Positions 42,467 through 51,089 of a stretch of DNA of 64,000 bases are shown piece after piece. The position numbers were made by a program, and so were the translations under genes. Source of the DNA: Microbacterium oxydans (GTDB lineage: Bacteria; Actinomycetota; Actinomycetes; Actinomycetales; Microbacteriaceae); the NCBI RefSeq assembly GCF_900095745.1, contig NZ_FMIR01000015.1:248001-312000 (forward strand). The letters run 5' to 3'. The notes beneath the pieces were generated by a model that did no database searches, was not told the origin of the DNA, and was given only the letters and a program-made list of their open reading frames with translations. Position 1 is the stretch's first letter. Every line of letters begins with the position of its first letter.

Positions 42467-43477
42467 TCAGGAGCTCCTCTGTCGAATGCCGGTGGTCAGC
42501 GCGCGGATACCTGCGGCCGCCGCGATGATGAGCACAGATTGGAACAGTGTGAGTGCGCTCGCATATCCGATGTCGAACCGTTCGAAGGCCATCTTGTAGA
42601 TGTACAACGCGAGGTTCTCGGTGCTGCGAAGCGGACCCCCCTGCGTCATGATCAGCGTCACCTCGAATGTTCCCGAGAGGAAATTCACGAACTGGATGAC
42701 GATGAGAAGAGCGGTGGCTCCGCTCACGTTGGGCCAGGTGATCTGCCAGATCGTGCGGACCGGCCCCGCCCCGTCAAGGCTGGACGCCTCGTACAATTCG
42801 CGAGGAATGCGCTGCAGCGCGGCGAGGTAGAGGATGATCACCAAGGGAAGACTCAGCCAGACCAGCATCAAAGTGACCGCCGGCAGAGCGGTGGCCGGGT
42901 TGTTCAGCCAGTCGACCGACGGCACCCCGAACCAGCCGAGCACGGCGTTCAGGAGACCGCTGTCGCGGGCGTAGACCCGGGTCCAGAGCACGGCTGATAC
43001 CGCGACCGAAACGACCATCGGGATGAAGAACAGCACGCGAAGCGCCCCGACTGCCGGAAGATTCACATTGATCAGTACCGCGAGCATGAATCCGATGAGC
43101 ACAGTGGGAATAACTCCCAACACCAGGAAATAGCACGTGCGCACGAGAGCCGACCACATCGCCTGATCGGCGAACATCCGCTCGTAGTTGCTGATGCCTG
43201 CCCAAGTGGGATCGCCCGTGAGGTTCCAGGTGAAGAAGCTCAACCCGAGCGCCACAACCCCGGGGAGCAGGATGAATACGGCGAAGAGCACGAGGTTCGG
43301 GGTCACCAAGACGAGAGCGGAGAGCCCGTCCTCTCGCGTCCCGCGCTTTCTTGGCCTTCCCGAGCCAGAACGGCGGGGCCGGGTGGCCGACGACTCGTCG
43401 ACCACCCGCCCCTCAACTGCACCCGCGAACGGTGTCGCTTCGTCCATCGTTTGCGAGGAGGTCATGAGACTGCTCAC
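42467..43477 (-). CDS. Carbohydrate ABC transporter permease (MalF type)
   Basis: 336 residues starting at GTG 43477, whose GTGA overlaps the binding-protein stop; an ATG at 43465 is the alternative. A basic cytoplasmic N-terminus is followed by six helices and the EAA loop (ELYEASSLDGAGPVRTIWQI). Partner of the MalG-type subunit. The GPLRSTENLALYIYKMAF segment near the end is typical of this branch. Confidence 0.93.
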   Translation of the reverse strand: MSSLMTSSQTMDEATPFAGAVEGRVVDESSATRPRRSGSGRPRKRGTREDGLSALVLVTPNLVLFAVFILLPGVVALGLSFFTWNLTGDPTWAGISNYERMFADQAMWSALVRTCYFLVLGVIPTVLIGFMLAVLINVNLPAVGALRVLFFIPMVVSVAVSAVLWTRVYARDSGLLNAVLGWFGVPSVDWLNNPATALPAVTLMLVWLSLPLVIILYLAALQRIPRELYEASSLDGAGPVRTIWQITWPNVSGATALLIVIQFVNFLSGTFEVTLIMTQGGPLRSTENLALYIYKMAFERFDIGYASALTLFQSVLIIAAAAGIRALTTGIRQRSS

Positions 43478-44775
43478 TCGACCGCTTCGAGGGCTTCGTC
43501 GACCAGCGCGGCAGCTTCGGTGAACGCTTGCTCGACAGAGACACCTCCGAGCACCACCTGCTGGAAGGCCTGAGCGATGGCGTCGTCATAGACCGCTTGC
43601 ACGGTCGGCGGGAACTGCGTGATCATGGTCGCCTCGGTCGCTGCGGTACCGAACGCCGCCTGGTTGGCGGGGCGATCGAGCTCCTGCCACGTTCCGGACT
43701 TGACACCCTCCACGGTTGCCGGGACCACTCCGCCGTTGGCCTGCATGACGGCCATTCCGCCGTCGTTCGAGTACATGAACTCGAGGAACGTCCACGCATC
43801 GTCGGGGTTCTTCGCATCCTGCGTCAGCGAGAGAGCGTACGAACTCCCTCCGACAGGGCGGACCCCATCGAGCGACGGCATGCTGACGACGTCCCAGTTG
43901 TCCATCGCCGCGTTCACACTCGGAACTGCGGGCCGAACCGTGAAGATCATCGCGACACGGCCATCCTGGAACTTGGGCCGTTCATTGCGGTTGACGGTAT
44001 AGGGCGCCGCGCGCCCGCTCAGCCATTCGTCTGCCATGAGCTGCCACGCCTCGAGGGCTTCCGGCTCGGCCATCCCGGTGGTGTTGCTGCTCGGGTCGTA
44101 TAGATACCCGCCCATCGCCCGGATGATCGGGTCTGAGATGAGGGCGTTCTCTGGGCCGTTCGCGAGCCCGAAATACTCACCTGCACCGGCGGCCGAGATC
44201 GCGTCCGCAGCGGCGTCGAAGTCCTTCCAGGTCCAGTCATCGGACGGGACGTCGACCCCTGCCTTCTCGAACACGTCGGCGTTGTAGGCCAGGATCAGCG
44301 CATCGGCACCCACCGGGAGGCCGTGCACCTCGTCGGGAGCGTCGAGCGGGCGGTACGCGTCGAGGTAGTTCGGCAGGAAAGAGTCCACCTGCAGCTCGGA
44401 GTCCGAAAGGCGGTCGCTGACATCGGCTGTGACGTCAGCAGCGGCGAGCTGATTGATGTTGTCGGCGAATCCCACCACGATGTCGGGCAGCTGACCGCCG
44501 AGCTTCGCCGTCTGCAGGGACCGAGTCATGTCAGGTACTTCATCGGGCATCGACTGGAGCTCGACCTCAATGTCGGGATACTCCTTGTTGAAGGCCGCGA
44601 TCACCTCTTCGTACTGCGGCGTGAGGCCGGCGACCATGCCGATGGTGATCTTGCCACTGCCAGGCTCTGCCGAGTCGTCGCCGGCCGACGACGCACACCC
44701 GGTCGTCACCACGGCGAGCGTCAACACGCTGCCAATGGCCGCCCCAGCGCGCCATCTCGTTCCAAGAACTGCCAT
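43474..44775 (-). CDS. Extracellular sugar-binding lipoprotein (family 1)
   Basis: 433 residues; lipobox VTTGC with Cys27, then an acidic linker. Family features include IEVELQSMPDEVPDMTRSLQT and DIVVGFADNINQLAA. It binds the oligosaccharide released outside by the beta-helix proteins and delivers it to the two permeases downstream. First gene of its five-gene unit, 57 bp from the operator and a well-formed promoter (44819-44846). Confidence 0.92.
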   Translation of the reverse strand: MAVLGTRWRAGAAIGSVLTLAVVTTGCASSAGDDSAEPGSGKITIGMVAGLTPQYEEVIAAFNKEYPDIEVELQSMPDEVPDMTRSLQTAKLGGQLPDIVVGFADNINQLAAADVTADVSDRLSDSELQVDSFLPNYLDAYRPLDAPDEVHGLPVGADALILAYNADVFEKAGVDVPSDDWTWKDFDAAADAISAAGAGEYFGLANGPENALISDPIIRAMGGYLYDPSSNTTGMAEPEALEAWQLMADEWLSGRAAPYTVNRNERPKFQDGRVAMIFTVRPAVPSVNAAMDNWDVVSMPSLDGVRPVGGSSYALSLTQDAKNPDDAWTFLEFMYSNDGGMAVMQANGGVVPATVEGVKSGTWQELDRPANQAAFGTAATEATMITQFPPTVQAVYDDAIAQAFQQVVLGGVSVEQAFTEAAALVDEALEAVE

Positions 44776-44818
44776 GTTCTACTCCAAAGCTTCGTTGCCA
44801 ATAGATCGGGACGAACTA

Positions 44819-44846
44819 ACTATATCGTTCACGGGAACGTTTGCAA
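44819..44846 (-). promoter_or_regulatory. Promoter with LacI-type operator (site A) before the sugar-transport unit
   Basis: Minus-strand TTGCAA (44841-44846) and TATAGT (44819-44824) with a 16-bp spacer. GGGAACGTTTGC (44833-44844) overlaps the -35 and fills half of the spacer; in the same 12-bp phase the next box (minus GTGAACGATATA) covers the -10. Binding would therefore block polymerase directly. Confidence 0.75.
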
Positions 44847-45036
44847 ACCCCGGTTTTGATCTGCTCATCGCAACCATCACGCTCACTCTATTCGCGTCGC
44901 GCTCAGCCCTCTCCGGCTCGCAGGAGTGCCGCTCCGCGAGTCGCCAAGAGCAAACATCGGAGCCCAGCGGGCGGAGCCAGGACGTAGCGCCACCCCATGC
45001 GCGGAGGTCGCCCCGAATCACGCCCCGAAGTCGCTG

Positions 45037-45244
45037 CGGAAACGTCCGTGCTGATCGTCGGCGGCCTTGACGCGGCGGAAACGATCGACGCTCTCCGCGG
45101 GCAGCGTATCGGAGAGCTGCTCAGCCCGGGGCGCTGTACGCACTCGGAGACGAGCTCCACGCCGACTACATCATCCGGTGCGGCGAGAACGGGATCGTCG
45201 GGATGGATGCCATCGGCGACTTCGCCCGGCTTCGCGAGCTCTAG
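45037..45244 (+). pseudogene. Frameshifted 3' gene fragment of unknown family
   Basis: One frame reads SVLIVGGLDAAETIDALRG, then RIGELL; the next frame continues without a gap as GALYALGDELHADYIIRCGE and GIVGMDAIGDFARLREL to a TAG at 45242-45244. Adding a single G in the CCGGGG run near 45130 joins them. The peptide looks like the end of a real cytoplasmic enzyme, but I do not recognise it, and no 5' part is visible in 44860-45036, where I see no other gene. It is either a decayed remnant or, if the 5' part is missing for another reason, a sequencing error. Confidence 0.5.
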
Positions 45245-45245
45245 T

Positions 45246-45836
45246 TCACTCCCTGATCGAGGCGAGGAGGATCCGCACGAGCGTCTCGTGCGCGTCACCC
45301 TCGTCGATGCGCGAGGCGAGCACCGCGCTCGCGAGCACATCCGCCGAGGCGAACGCGGCCTCCAGGGTGATCGGATCGATGCTCTCGGCACCGACCACGC
45401 GGGCGAGGGCGACGCGACAGCGTTCGACGTACGCCCCCACCGACTCCTGCCGTATCCGCGCGAGCACCGGCGTGCCGTGGAGGGCCGCGACCACTCCCGC
45501 CATCTCGATGCCTTCGGCGCGGGCGCAGGCGACATAGCTCGTGGCGATGACGTCCACGACCCCGTCGACGTCGGGTCGGGCGCTCGCCAGCGCAGTCTCG
45601 AGCGATGCATCCTGGCGCTCGTCGAACTGACGGTACAGCGCGGCGAAGAGCCCCGAGCGGTCGCCGAAGTGCTCGTAGACGACGGGCTTCGTGATGCCCG
45701 CTCGGTCTGCGAGCGTGCCGAGGGTGAGCGCGTCTGCGCCCTCGGTGCGGATCATCTCCCGTGCGACACTCAGCAGCTGCGCGCGACGGTCGGCTTTCGA
45801 CAATCGCAGTCGCGCGCCCTCTTTCGCCTTCGTCAT
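45246..45836 (-). CDS. TetR/AcrR family transcriptional regulator
   Basis: 196 residues. The helix-turn-helix DALTLGTLADRAGITKPVVYEHFGDRSGLF is at about 36-65 (recognition helix ITKPVVYEHF), followed by an all-helical ligand domain. It is divergent from the NAD(P)H oxidoreductase gene, with a palindrome at 45878-45891 between them, so it most likely represses that gene and itself and responds to an electrophile or quinone. Confidence 0.88.
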   Translation of the reverse strand: MTKAKEGARLRLSKADRRAQLLSVAREMIRTEGADALTLGTLADRAGITKPVVYEHFGDRSGLFAALYRQFDERQDASLETALASARPDVDGVVDVIATSYVACARAEGIEMAGVVAALHGTPVLARIRQESVGAYVERCRVALARVVGAESIDPITLEAAFASADVLASAVLASRIDEGDAHETLVRILLASIRE

Positions 45837-45877
45837 CTCGCCCCTTGTGACCCATACTTACTATGAGTAGGTTACGG

Positions 45878-45891
45878 TTGGTAGGTACCAA
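45878..45891. promoter_or_regulatory. Palindrome between divergent TetR and oxidoreductase genes
   Basis: TTGGTA-GG-TACCAA, perfect six-base arms, 48 bp upstream of the oxidoreductase start and 42 bp from the TetR start. Probable TetR operator. Confidence 0.55.
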
Positions 45892-45938
45892 TCCTATCCC
45901 CCACGTGCCATCCGCACATCCACGATCCGAGGAGAGAC

Positions 45939-46745
45939 ATGACCGCCGACCTCCGGCCCACCACGCACTGGATCTACGCGCATCCGCAGTCGGGCTCCCT
46001 GAACCGGCAACTGTTCGAGGCAGGGATCGAGGCACTCACGCCGCGCTACGACGTGCAGACCTCGGATCTGTACGCTCAGGGCTTCGATCCACTGCTGGCG
46101 CAGCGCGACGTCGACGGGCGCGAGGGGAGCCTCGTCGACCTGATGGGCGAGGTCCACGAGAGCGGGCTGATTCCGGACGACGTACGCGTCGAACAGCGAA
46201 AGCTCGAGGCCGCCGAGTTGCTCGTGTTCCAGTTCCCGCTCTGGTGGTACGGCGCACCGGCGATCCTCAAAGGCTGGTTCGATCGCGTGTTCACCAACGG
46301 CTTCGCCTACGGCGGCGTCGACGCGGAAACGGGGCTGCCGCTCCGCTACGGCGAGGGCGGCCTGAAGGACAAGCGGGCGCTCATCATCGTGACGGCGGGC
46401 GAGGATGCCCGGAGCATCGGGTCACGCGGCATCAGCGGCGACATCGATGCTCTGCTGTTCCCCATCACGCATGGCACGCTCTGGTACACGGGGATCGAAT
46501 CGCTCGATCTGCACGTCATCCACGACGCCGACGCCCTCGATGCCGCGGCTGTCGCTTCGGAGCGCGAACGGTTGACCACCCGGCTCGCGGGCATCCACGA
46601 CGAGGCACCCTCTCAGCCGTACCGCGCTCTGCACGACGGCGAGTATCGGGGGACGCGGGCATTGCGCGCTGACATCCTGCCCGGGCGAACCGATCTCGAC
46701 ATCCACCGCGTCGACCGCGCGGGCGTCGCGAACAGCACCCGCTAG
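45939..46745 (+). CDS. NAD(P)H oxidoreductase, flavodoxin-2 fold (MdaB/KefF-like)
   Basis: 268 residues. The HPQSGSLNRQLFEAG loop binds FMN/FAD phosphate, and FQFPLWWYGAPAILKGWFDRV is the classic signature of NAD(P)H:quinone oxidoreductases of this fold. It should reduce quinones, dyes or other electrophiles by two electrons and so protect against redox stress. Start ATG 45939 with GGAGAG upstream. The C-terminal about 60 residues are longer than in many relatives. Control by the divergent TetR protein is likely. Confidence 0.87.
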   Translation: MTADLRPTTHWIYAHPQSGSLNRQLFEAGIEALTPRYDVQTSDLYAQGFDPLLAQRDVDGREGSLVDLMGEVHESGLIPDDVRVEQRKLEAAELLVFQFPLWWYGAPAILKGWFDRVFTNGFAYGGVDAETGLPLRYGEGGLKDKRALIIVTAGEDARSIGSRGISGDIDALLFPITHGTLWYTGIESLDLHVIHDADALDAAAVASERERLTTRLAGIHDEAPSQPYRALHDGEYRGTRALRADILPGRTDLDIHRVDRAGVANSTR

Positions 46746-46803
46746 CAGAGCACGACGTTCGGCGCGGGCGGGGTCGGACCCCTCGAGCGATACGCTCGCG
46801 GGT

Positions 46804-47247
46804 ATGGGCTTCTCGGTGCTGGGTCTCGCGCTCAGCCTCGCCATCTTCGCTCCGAGCCTGTCACTCATCTGGTTCCCGCCCCGCCCTGCATTGCCGACCG
46901 GGGTGGTCCCTCGTCCGGTGACGCTGTTGGAACGCGCGGGGCAGGCGCTCTGCGTGACGGTCCCCGCCATCACGGCGGGCACCTCTGTGGGGTGGTGGTG
47001 GTTCCCGCTCGTCGCCGTGCTCGTGCTCGCGTACTGGGCGTTGTGGGTGAGGTTCCTCGTCACCGGGCGTCGCCTTGAGGCGCTCTTCGGTCCCGTCTGG
47101 GGCGTGCCGGTGCCCATGGCGCTGCTCCCCGTCGCCGCGTTCCTCGCCGGCGCCGCATGGCTGGAGAACCCCTGGATCGCGATTGCCGCGGCGGTGCTTG
47201 CCGCCGGGCACATCCACAGCTCGCTGATCACGGCACGAGCTCGATAG
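46804..47247 (+). CDS. Hypothetical membrane protein, 147 residues
   Basis: About four hydrophobic segments (VLGLALSLAIFAPSLSLIW; LCVTVPAITAG; WWWFPLVAVLVLAYWALW; ALLPVAAFLAGAAWL) with short loops and a basic end. I do not recognise the family. It follows the oxidoreductase by 58 bases on the same strand and may share its transcript. Confidence 0.65.
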   Translation: MGFSVLGLALSLAIFAPSLSLIWFPPRPALPTGVVPRPVTLLERAGQALCVTVPAITAGTSVGWWWFPLVAVLVLAYWALWVRFLVTGRRLEALFGPVWGVPVPMALLPVAAFLAGAAWLENPWIAIAAAVLAAGHIHSSLITARAR

Positions 47248-47284
47248 CCCGGCCGGCAACCGGAGACCCCGGAGAGCTCAGGTT

Positions 47285-47638
47285 CTACGACCGGGGCGCC
47301 GCCACACGAAGCGCGTCGGCGGCGGCATCCATCGTGTCGGCGTTGAGCGAGAAGTACGCCCACTTGCCGCGCTGCTCGCGGGTGACGAGGCCGGCATCCG
47401 CGAGGAGCTTCATGTGGTGCGAGACGGTGCCCTGCGAGAGGCCGACCGGCTCGGTCAGGTCGCAGAGGCAGGCCTCGCCGCCGTCCCCGGCGGCGATGAG
47501 GGACAGCAGCCGGACTCGCGTGGGATCACCGAGCGCCTTGAACACCCGAGCGACGCGTTCGGCGTCTTCGACGGTCGGCGCGGCCGTGACACGCGGCACA
47601 CAGCAGGCGGTCGCTTCGATGGTCGTCGGCAGGCTCAT
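47285..47638 (-). CDS. arsR: ArsR family arsenic-responsive repressor
   Basis: 117 residues from ATG 47638. Winged helix with LCDLTEPVGLSQGTVSHHM. Cysteines at 12, 13, 57 and 59 (the last two in the CLCDL metal-site helix) fit an arsenite or antimonite sensor. It is divergent from the flavoprotein and arsenate reductase genes; two identical-architecture boxes lie between them. Derepression by arsenite is the expected response. Confidence 0.88.
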   Translation of the reverse strand: MSLPTTIEATACCVPRVTAAPTVEDAERVARVFKALGDPTRVRLLSLIAAGDGGEACLCDLTEPVGLSQGTVSHHMKLLADAGLVTREQRGKWAYFSLNADTMDAAADALRVAAPRS

Positions 47639-47656
47639 GCATCCATCCTGACACGT

Positions 47657-47708
47657 ATTGACAAACTTCGATAGATCAGCGACAGTCATCGTATTGAAGA
47701 TCATCGAT
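47657..47708. promoter_or_regulatory. Two ArsR boxes in the divergent ars promoter
   Basis: ATTGA-N6-TCGAT occurs twice, at 47657-47672 and 47693-47708, one near each divergent gene start. Dyad spacing fits an ArsR dimer. Confidence 0.6.
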
Positions 47709-47721
47709 CTGAGGAGATGTG

Positions 47722-49023
47722 ATGTCCGAGCTTCCCGTCGTCGTCATCGGAGCGGGCCCGCAGGGTCTGGCAGCAGCGGCACACCTCGTCGAACGCGGCG
47801 AGCACGTGGTCGTCGTCGAGCGCGGGAATACGCCGGCCGCGGCCGTCTCGGAGTGGGGGCATGTGCGCCTGTTCTCGGCATGGCCGGAACTCACCGACGC
47901 AGCCGCCCGCCGCCTGCTCGAGCCGACGGGGTGGACGGCACCGGCGAAGGGCTATCCGACCGGCGCGGAGTGGGTGAACGAGTACCTCGCGCCGCTCGCG
48001 GATGCTCTGGGCGAGCAGATCCGCTACGCGACGACCGTGACCGGCGTCGCCCGGCAGGGTCGAGACAAGGTCGTCGACGGGGGACGCAGGAGCCAGCCCT
48101 TCGTCGTCCACACCGTCGATGGGGCAGGGCACGAAGCCCGCCTCCTCGCCCGCGCGGTCGTCGATGCCAGCGGCACCTGGGATGTTCCGAACCCTGCGGG
48201 GGCGGATGGCTTCCCGGGGCTCGGCGAGGCCGCGGCATCGGACCGGATCTCGTACCGCATCCCGGCCGACGTGTCCGAGCTCGCGGGCCGGCATGTGGTC
48301 GTCGTGGGCGCCGGGCATTCCGCCACGCACGCCGTGCTGCGCCTGAGCGAGCTGGCACGGCGCGCTCCGGGAACGCGCGTGACCTGGCTGCTGCGCCGAG
48401 GAAGCGCCACCAACGTCTTCGGTGGCGGGATCGGGGACGACCTTCCCGAGCGCGCCGCACTCGGCTCCCGCGCCCGGAAGGTCATCGACGAGGGGGTCGT
48501 GGAGTTGGCGACAGGGTTCCGCGTCGCCGAATTCCGGCAGGGCGGCGACGGGCTGACGATCGTCGCGGAAGACGGCCGGGAGGTGACCGACGTCGGGCAC
48601 GTGTTCGCCCTCACCGGCTTCCGCCCCGACACCGGGATTCTGAGGGAACTGCGGATCGACCTCGATCCCGCACTCGAAGCGGTCGCGGGCATCGCCTCCG
48701 AGATCGACCCGAACATCCACTCCTGCGGCTCGGTGGGCGCGACAGGGGCGAGGGAGCTCGCCCAGCCCGAACCCGGGTTCTTCATCGTCGGCGCGAAGTC
48801 GTACGGGCGCGCCCCGACCTTCCTCGCCCTGACCGGATACGAGCAGGTCCGCAGCGTCGCCGCGCACCTCGTGGGCGATCACGAGGCCGCGGCCCGCAAC
48901 GAGCTGAGCCTCCCCGACACCGGCGTGTGCGGCGGAGCCGGCGGATTCGACGACTCGGCCGGCGGCTGCTGCGCCGCGCCTTCCGTCCTGCAGATCGGCG
49001 CGCGCCCGGTCGCCGTCGGCTGA
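47722..49023 (+). CDS. FAD/NAD(P)-binding flavoprotein of the ars cluster (ArsO/ArsT-like)
   Basis: 433 residues from ATG 47722 (GAGGAG five bases upstream). Two dinucleotide sites are visible: GAGPQG (10-15) for FAD and GAGHSATHAV near 195 for NAD(P). Proteins of this type sit beside arsR and arsC in many actinobacteria and are thought to act as monooxygenase- or thioredoxin-reductase-like partners. The C-terminus carries Cys403 and a Cys416-Cys417 pair in a Gly-rich tail, which could bind a trivalent metalloid or take part in thiol transfer. Activity not established from sequence. Confidence 0.82.
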   Translation: MSELPVVVIGAGPQGLAAAAHLVERGEHVVVVERGNTPAAAVSEWGHVRLFSAWPELTDAAARRLLEPTGWTAPAKGYPTGAEWVNEYLAPLADALGEQIRYATTVTGVARQGRDKVVDGGRRSQPFVVHTVDGAGHEARLLARAVVDASGTWDVPNPAGADGFPGLGEAAASDRISYRIPADVSELAGRHVVVVGAGHSATHAVLRLSELARRAPGTRVTWLLRRGSATNVFGGGIGDDLPERAALGSRARKVIDEGVVELATGFRVAEFRQGGDGLTIVAEDGREVTDVGHVFALTGFRPDTGILRELRIDLDPALEAVAGIASEIDPNIHSCGSVGATGARELAQPEPGFFIVGAKSYGRAPTFLALTGYEQVRSVAAHLVGDHEAAARNELSLPDTGVCGGAGGFDDSAGGCCAAPSVLQIGARPVAVG

Positions 49024-49097
49024 TCGCGGCCCGCCCACCGCGGGCATCCGACTGTCAAGATAGATGCAGGTCACCCACCCCCCTCTCAGGAGCACCC

Positions 49098-49505
49098 ATG
49101 ACCGACACGACCACCAAGCCCTCCGTGCTCTTCGTCTGCGTGCACAACGCCGGACGCTCGCAGATGGCGGCCGGATTCCTCCGCGACATCGCCGGTGACC
49201 GCATCGAAGTCCGCTCCGCCGGTTCGATGCCCGCTGATCAGATCAACCCGACCGCCGTCGCGGCCATGAGTGAGCTCGGCATCGACATCACTGCCGAGCA
49301 GCCCAAGGTGCTGACCACCGAGGCCGTGCAGGCCTCCGATGTCGTGATCACGATGGGCTGCGGCGACGCGTGCCCGTTCTTCCCCGGCAAGCGCTACGAG
49401 GACTGGGCCCTCGACGACCCGGCCGGCCAGGGCATCGACGCGGTCCGGCCGATCCGCGACGAGATCCGTGCGCGCATCGAGCAGCTGGTGAGCGAACTGG
49501 TCTGA
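49098..49505 (+). CDS. arsC: Arsenate reductase, low-molecular-weight phosphatase type
   Basis: 135 residues. The P-loop CVHNAGR (Cys14 to Arg20) and the GCGDACPFFPG stretch with Cys88 and Cys92 are the three-cysteine relay of thioredoxin- or mycothiol-coupled ArsC. The enzyme reduces arsenate to arsenite in the cytoplasm. Start ATG 49098, 74 bases after the flavoprotein. The product arsenite needs an exporter, which is not in this window. Confidence 0.93.
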   Translation: MTDTTTKPSVLFVCVHNAGRSQMAAGFLRDIAGDRIEVRSAGSMPADQINPTAVAAMSELGIDITAEQPKVLTTEAVQASDVVITMGCGDACPFFPGKRYEDWALDDPAGQGIDAVRPIRDEIRARIEQLVSELV

Positions 49506-49609
49506 GGGTCCCCCGCGCCTGCATCGGCCGGCCAGCCTGCCTCCTCGCGGGCGGTAGAGGGTCATGCTGCCGCGCCTGGACGCGTCACCGGCGCCCGGGT
49601 GACGAACCG

Positions 49610-49666
49610 TTGACATCCGATGTTTGTCGCGCCATGATCAGAAAGGTCCGGTGGCCCTACCACTGG
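49610..49666 (+). promoter_or_regulatory. Promoter and operator of the oxidative sugar operon
   Basis: TTGACA (49610-49615) and CATGAT (49633-49638) with a 17-bp spacer, 61 bp upstream of the ATG at 49699. An imperfect inverted repeat (CCGGTGG with CCACTGG) at 49648-49666 lies at the presumed transcription start and is a candidate site for the GntR regulator of the operon. Confidence 0.6.
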
Positions 49667-49698
49667 CTCCTGATCGACAGCGAAGACTGGAGAAGGTC

Positions 49699-51078
49699 AT
49701 GACGAAGAAGTCACTGCAACCCCTCAGTTCCACCACACTCTCGCGCCGAACGTTGTTCAAGGCGGGCCTGATCGGTGGCGCCGCCATCGCGATGGGTACG
49801 AGTCTCACCGCGTGCGCGCCGGAGGTATCCACGAAGGGAGCCAAGACGCTGCGCATGGTCATGCCAGACGCCTACCCTTTCGAGGATGTCCTCACGACGA
49901 CGACCGAACCGGCGGCGGACGGCACCGCCGACAGAGGGCTCTGGCGCCTTCTGCAGTCATGGAAGGAGACCCATCCCGACGTGACCCTCGAGATCGAGAC
50001 CGTGCCCTGGGACACCATCACTCAGCGGGTCATCCTGATGGGCCAGGCCGGCACTCCCGCTGACCTGGTGCTGGTCAACGATCTCAACATCCCCAAGCTC
50101 GCGAAGGGAGGGTTCCTCGCGCCGCTCGATTCCCTGCCCGGCGAATGGGACGACTACAACCAGAACCTGCTCCGCGGCATCGCCTCCGATGCCGGGAAGA
50201 TCTACGCACTCCCGTGGATGACCGACTGCCGTCACGAGATGTACTGGAAAGAGGACTGGGCGAAGGCCGGCATCACCGAGCCCCCCGAGACGTGGGCGGA
50301 GTTCACCGAAGCGATGGCCGCGCTCAAGGATGCCGGCATCGCTGACCCCTACTCGTTCTGGGCAGGGAACACCGTGCACACGCCGACCCAGTCCCTCTTC
50401 TCCCAGACGTGGATGCTCGGCGGAGACGTGATCGACGCCGATGGTCGCGCGACCCTCAAGACCGACGAGATGCTCGAGGTCTTCGAGTTCTACAACTCGC
50501 TCATGAACGAGCAAGGCGTCTCGTCGACCGGGTTGCTGTCCGTCTCCAAGGACGACGAGTACGACGACATGCTGCTGTCGCACAAGACCGCGACGATGAA
50601 GGGCGGCTCGTGGGTGGGGCTCAAGCTCGACGACGGCGGCCTGGCGGACGAGATCGGCTACTTCCGCACGCCGCGTCCGACGAAAGAAGCGAAGGACGCC
50701 ACCCTCTCGGGCTTCTGGGCATTCGAGCTTCCTGCGCAGAAGACGCCGGACGAGGCGAAGCAGGAGCTCGCGTTCGAGTTCGCGATGCACATCACCGGTT
50801 CGAAAGGACAGGCCGAGTACCTCGTCGATGCGCCGGGCAAGCTGCCCACACGCCCGTCGGCATCCGCAAGCCCTCAGGCGCAGGCTCAGAACGACGCGTG
50901 GAAGTTCCAGGCGGACTACGCATCCGACGCCGGCCGAGGCATGCCTGCCGCCGCTGATGCGGGACTGCTGTTCGACCAGCTGCGCATCGCATTCCAGTCG
51001 TACCTCACGGGCACCTCTCCCGCGAACGAGGCACTCGCGTCCGCCGAGAAGGCGTACAACGAGCAGGTCGCGTCGTAG
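49699..51078 (+). CDS. Sugar ABC transporter substrate-binding lipoprotein (Tat-exported)
   Basis: 459 residues from ATG 49699 with GAAGG upstream. A twin-arginine motif (SRRTLFKAG, Arg16-17) and lipobox LTAC (36-39) predict Tat export and lipidation. The body is a family 1 sugar-binding protein (ADLVLVNDLNIPKLAKGGFL; WKEDWAKAGI). It leads the operon that runs to 60279 and supplies the sugar for the catabolic enzymes behind it. Confidence 0.9.
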   Translation: MTKKSLQPLSSTTLSRRTLFKAGLIGGAAIAMGTSLTACAPEVSTKGAKTLRMVMPDAYPFEDVLTTTTEPAADGTADRGLWRLLQSWKETHPDVTLEIETVPWDTITQRVILMGQAGTPADLVLVNDLNIPKLAKGGFLAPLDSLPGEWDDYNQNLLRGIASDAGKIYALPWMTDCRHEMYWKEDWAKAGITEPPETWAEFTEAMAALKDAGIADPYSFWAGNTVHTPTQSLFSQTWMLGGDVIDADGRATLKTDEMLEVFEFYNSLMNEQGVSSTGLLSVSKDDEYDDMLLSHKTATMKGGSWVGLKLDDGGLADEIGYFRTPRPTKEAKDATLSGFWAFELPAQKTPDEAKQELAFEFAMHITGSKGQAEYLVDAPGKLPTRPSASASPQAQAQNDAWKFQADYASDAGRGMPAAADAGLLFDQLRIAFQSYLTGTSPANEALASAEKAYNEQVAS

Positions 51079-51089
51079 GGGTCGGACCG

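Noticed and set aside
44860..45036. Small gene between the transporter unit and the fragment
   Set aside because: Short open frames are present on both strands but have no ribosome site or recognisable sequence.
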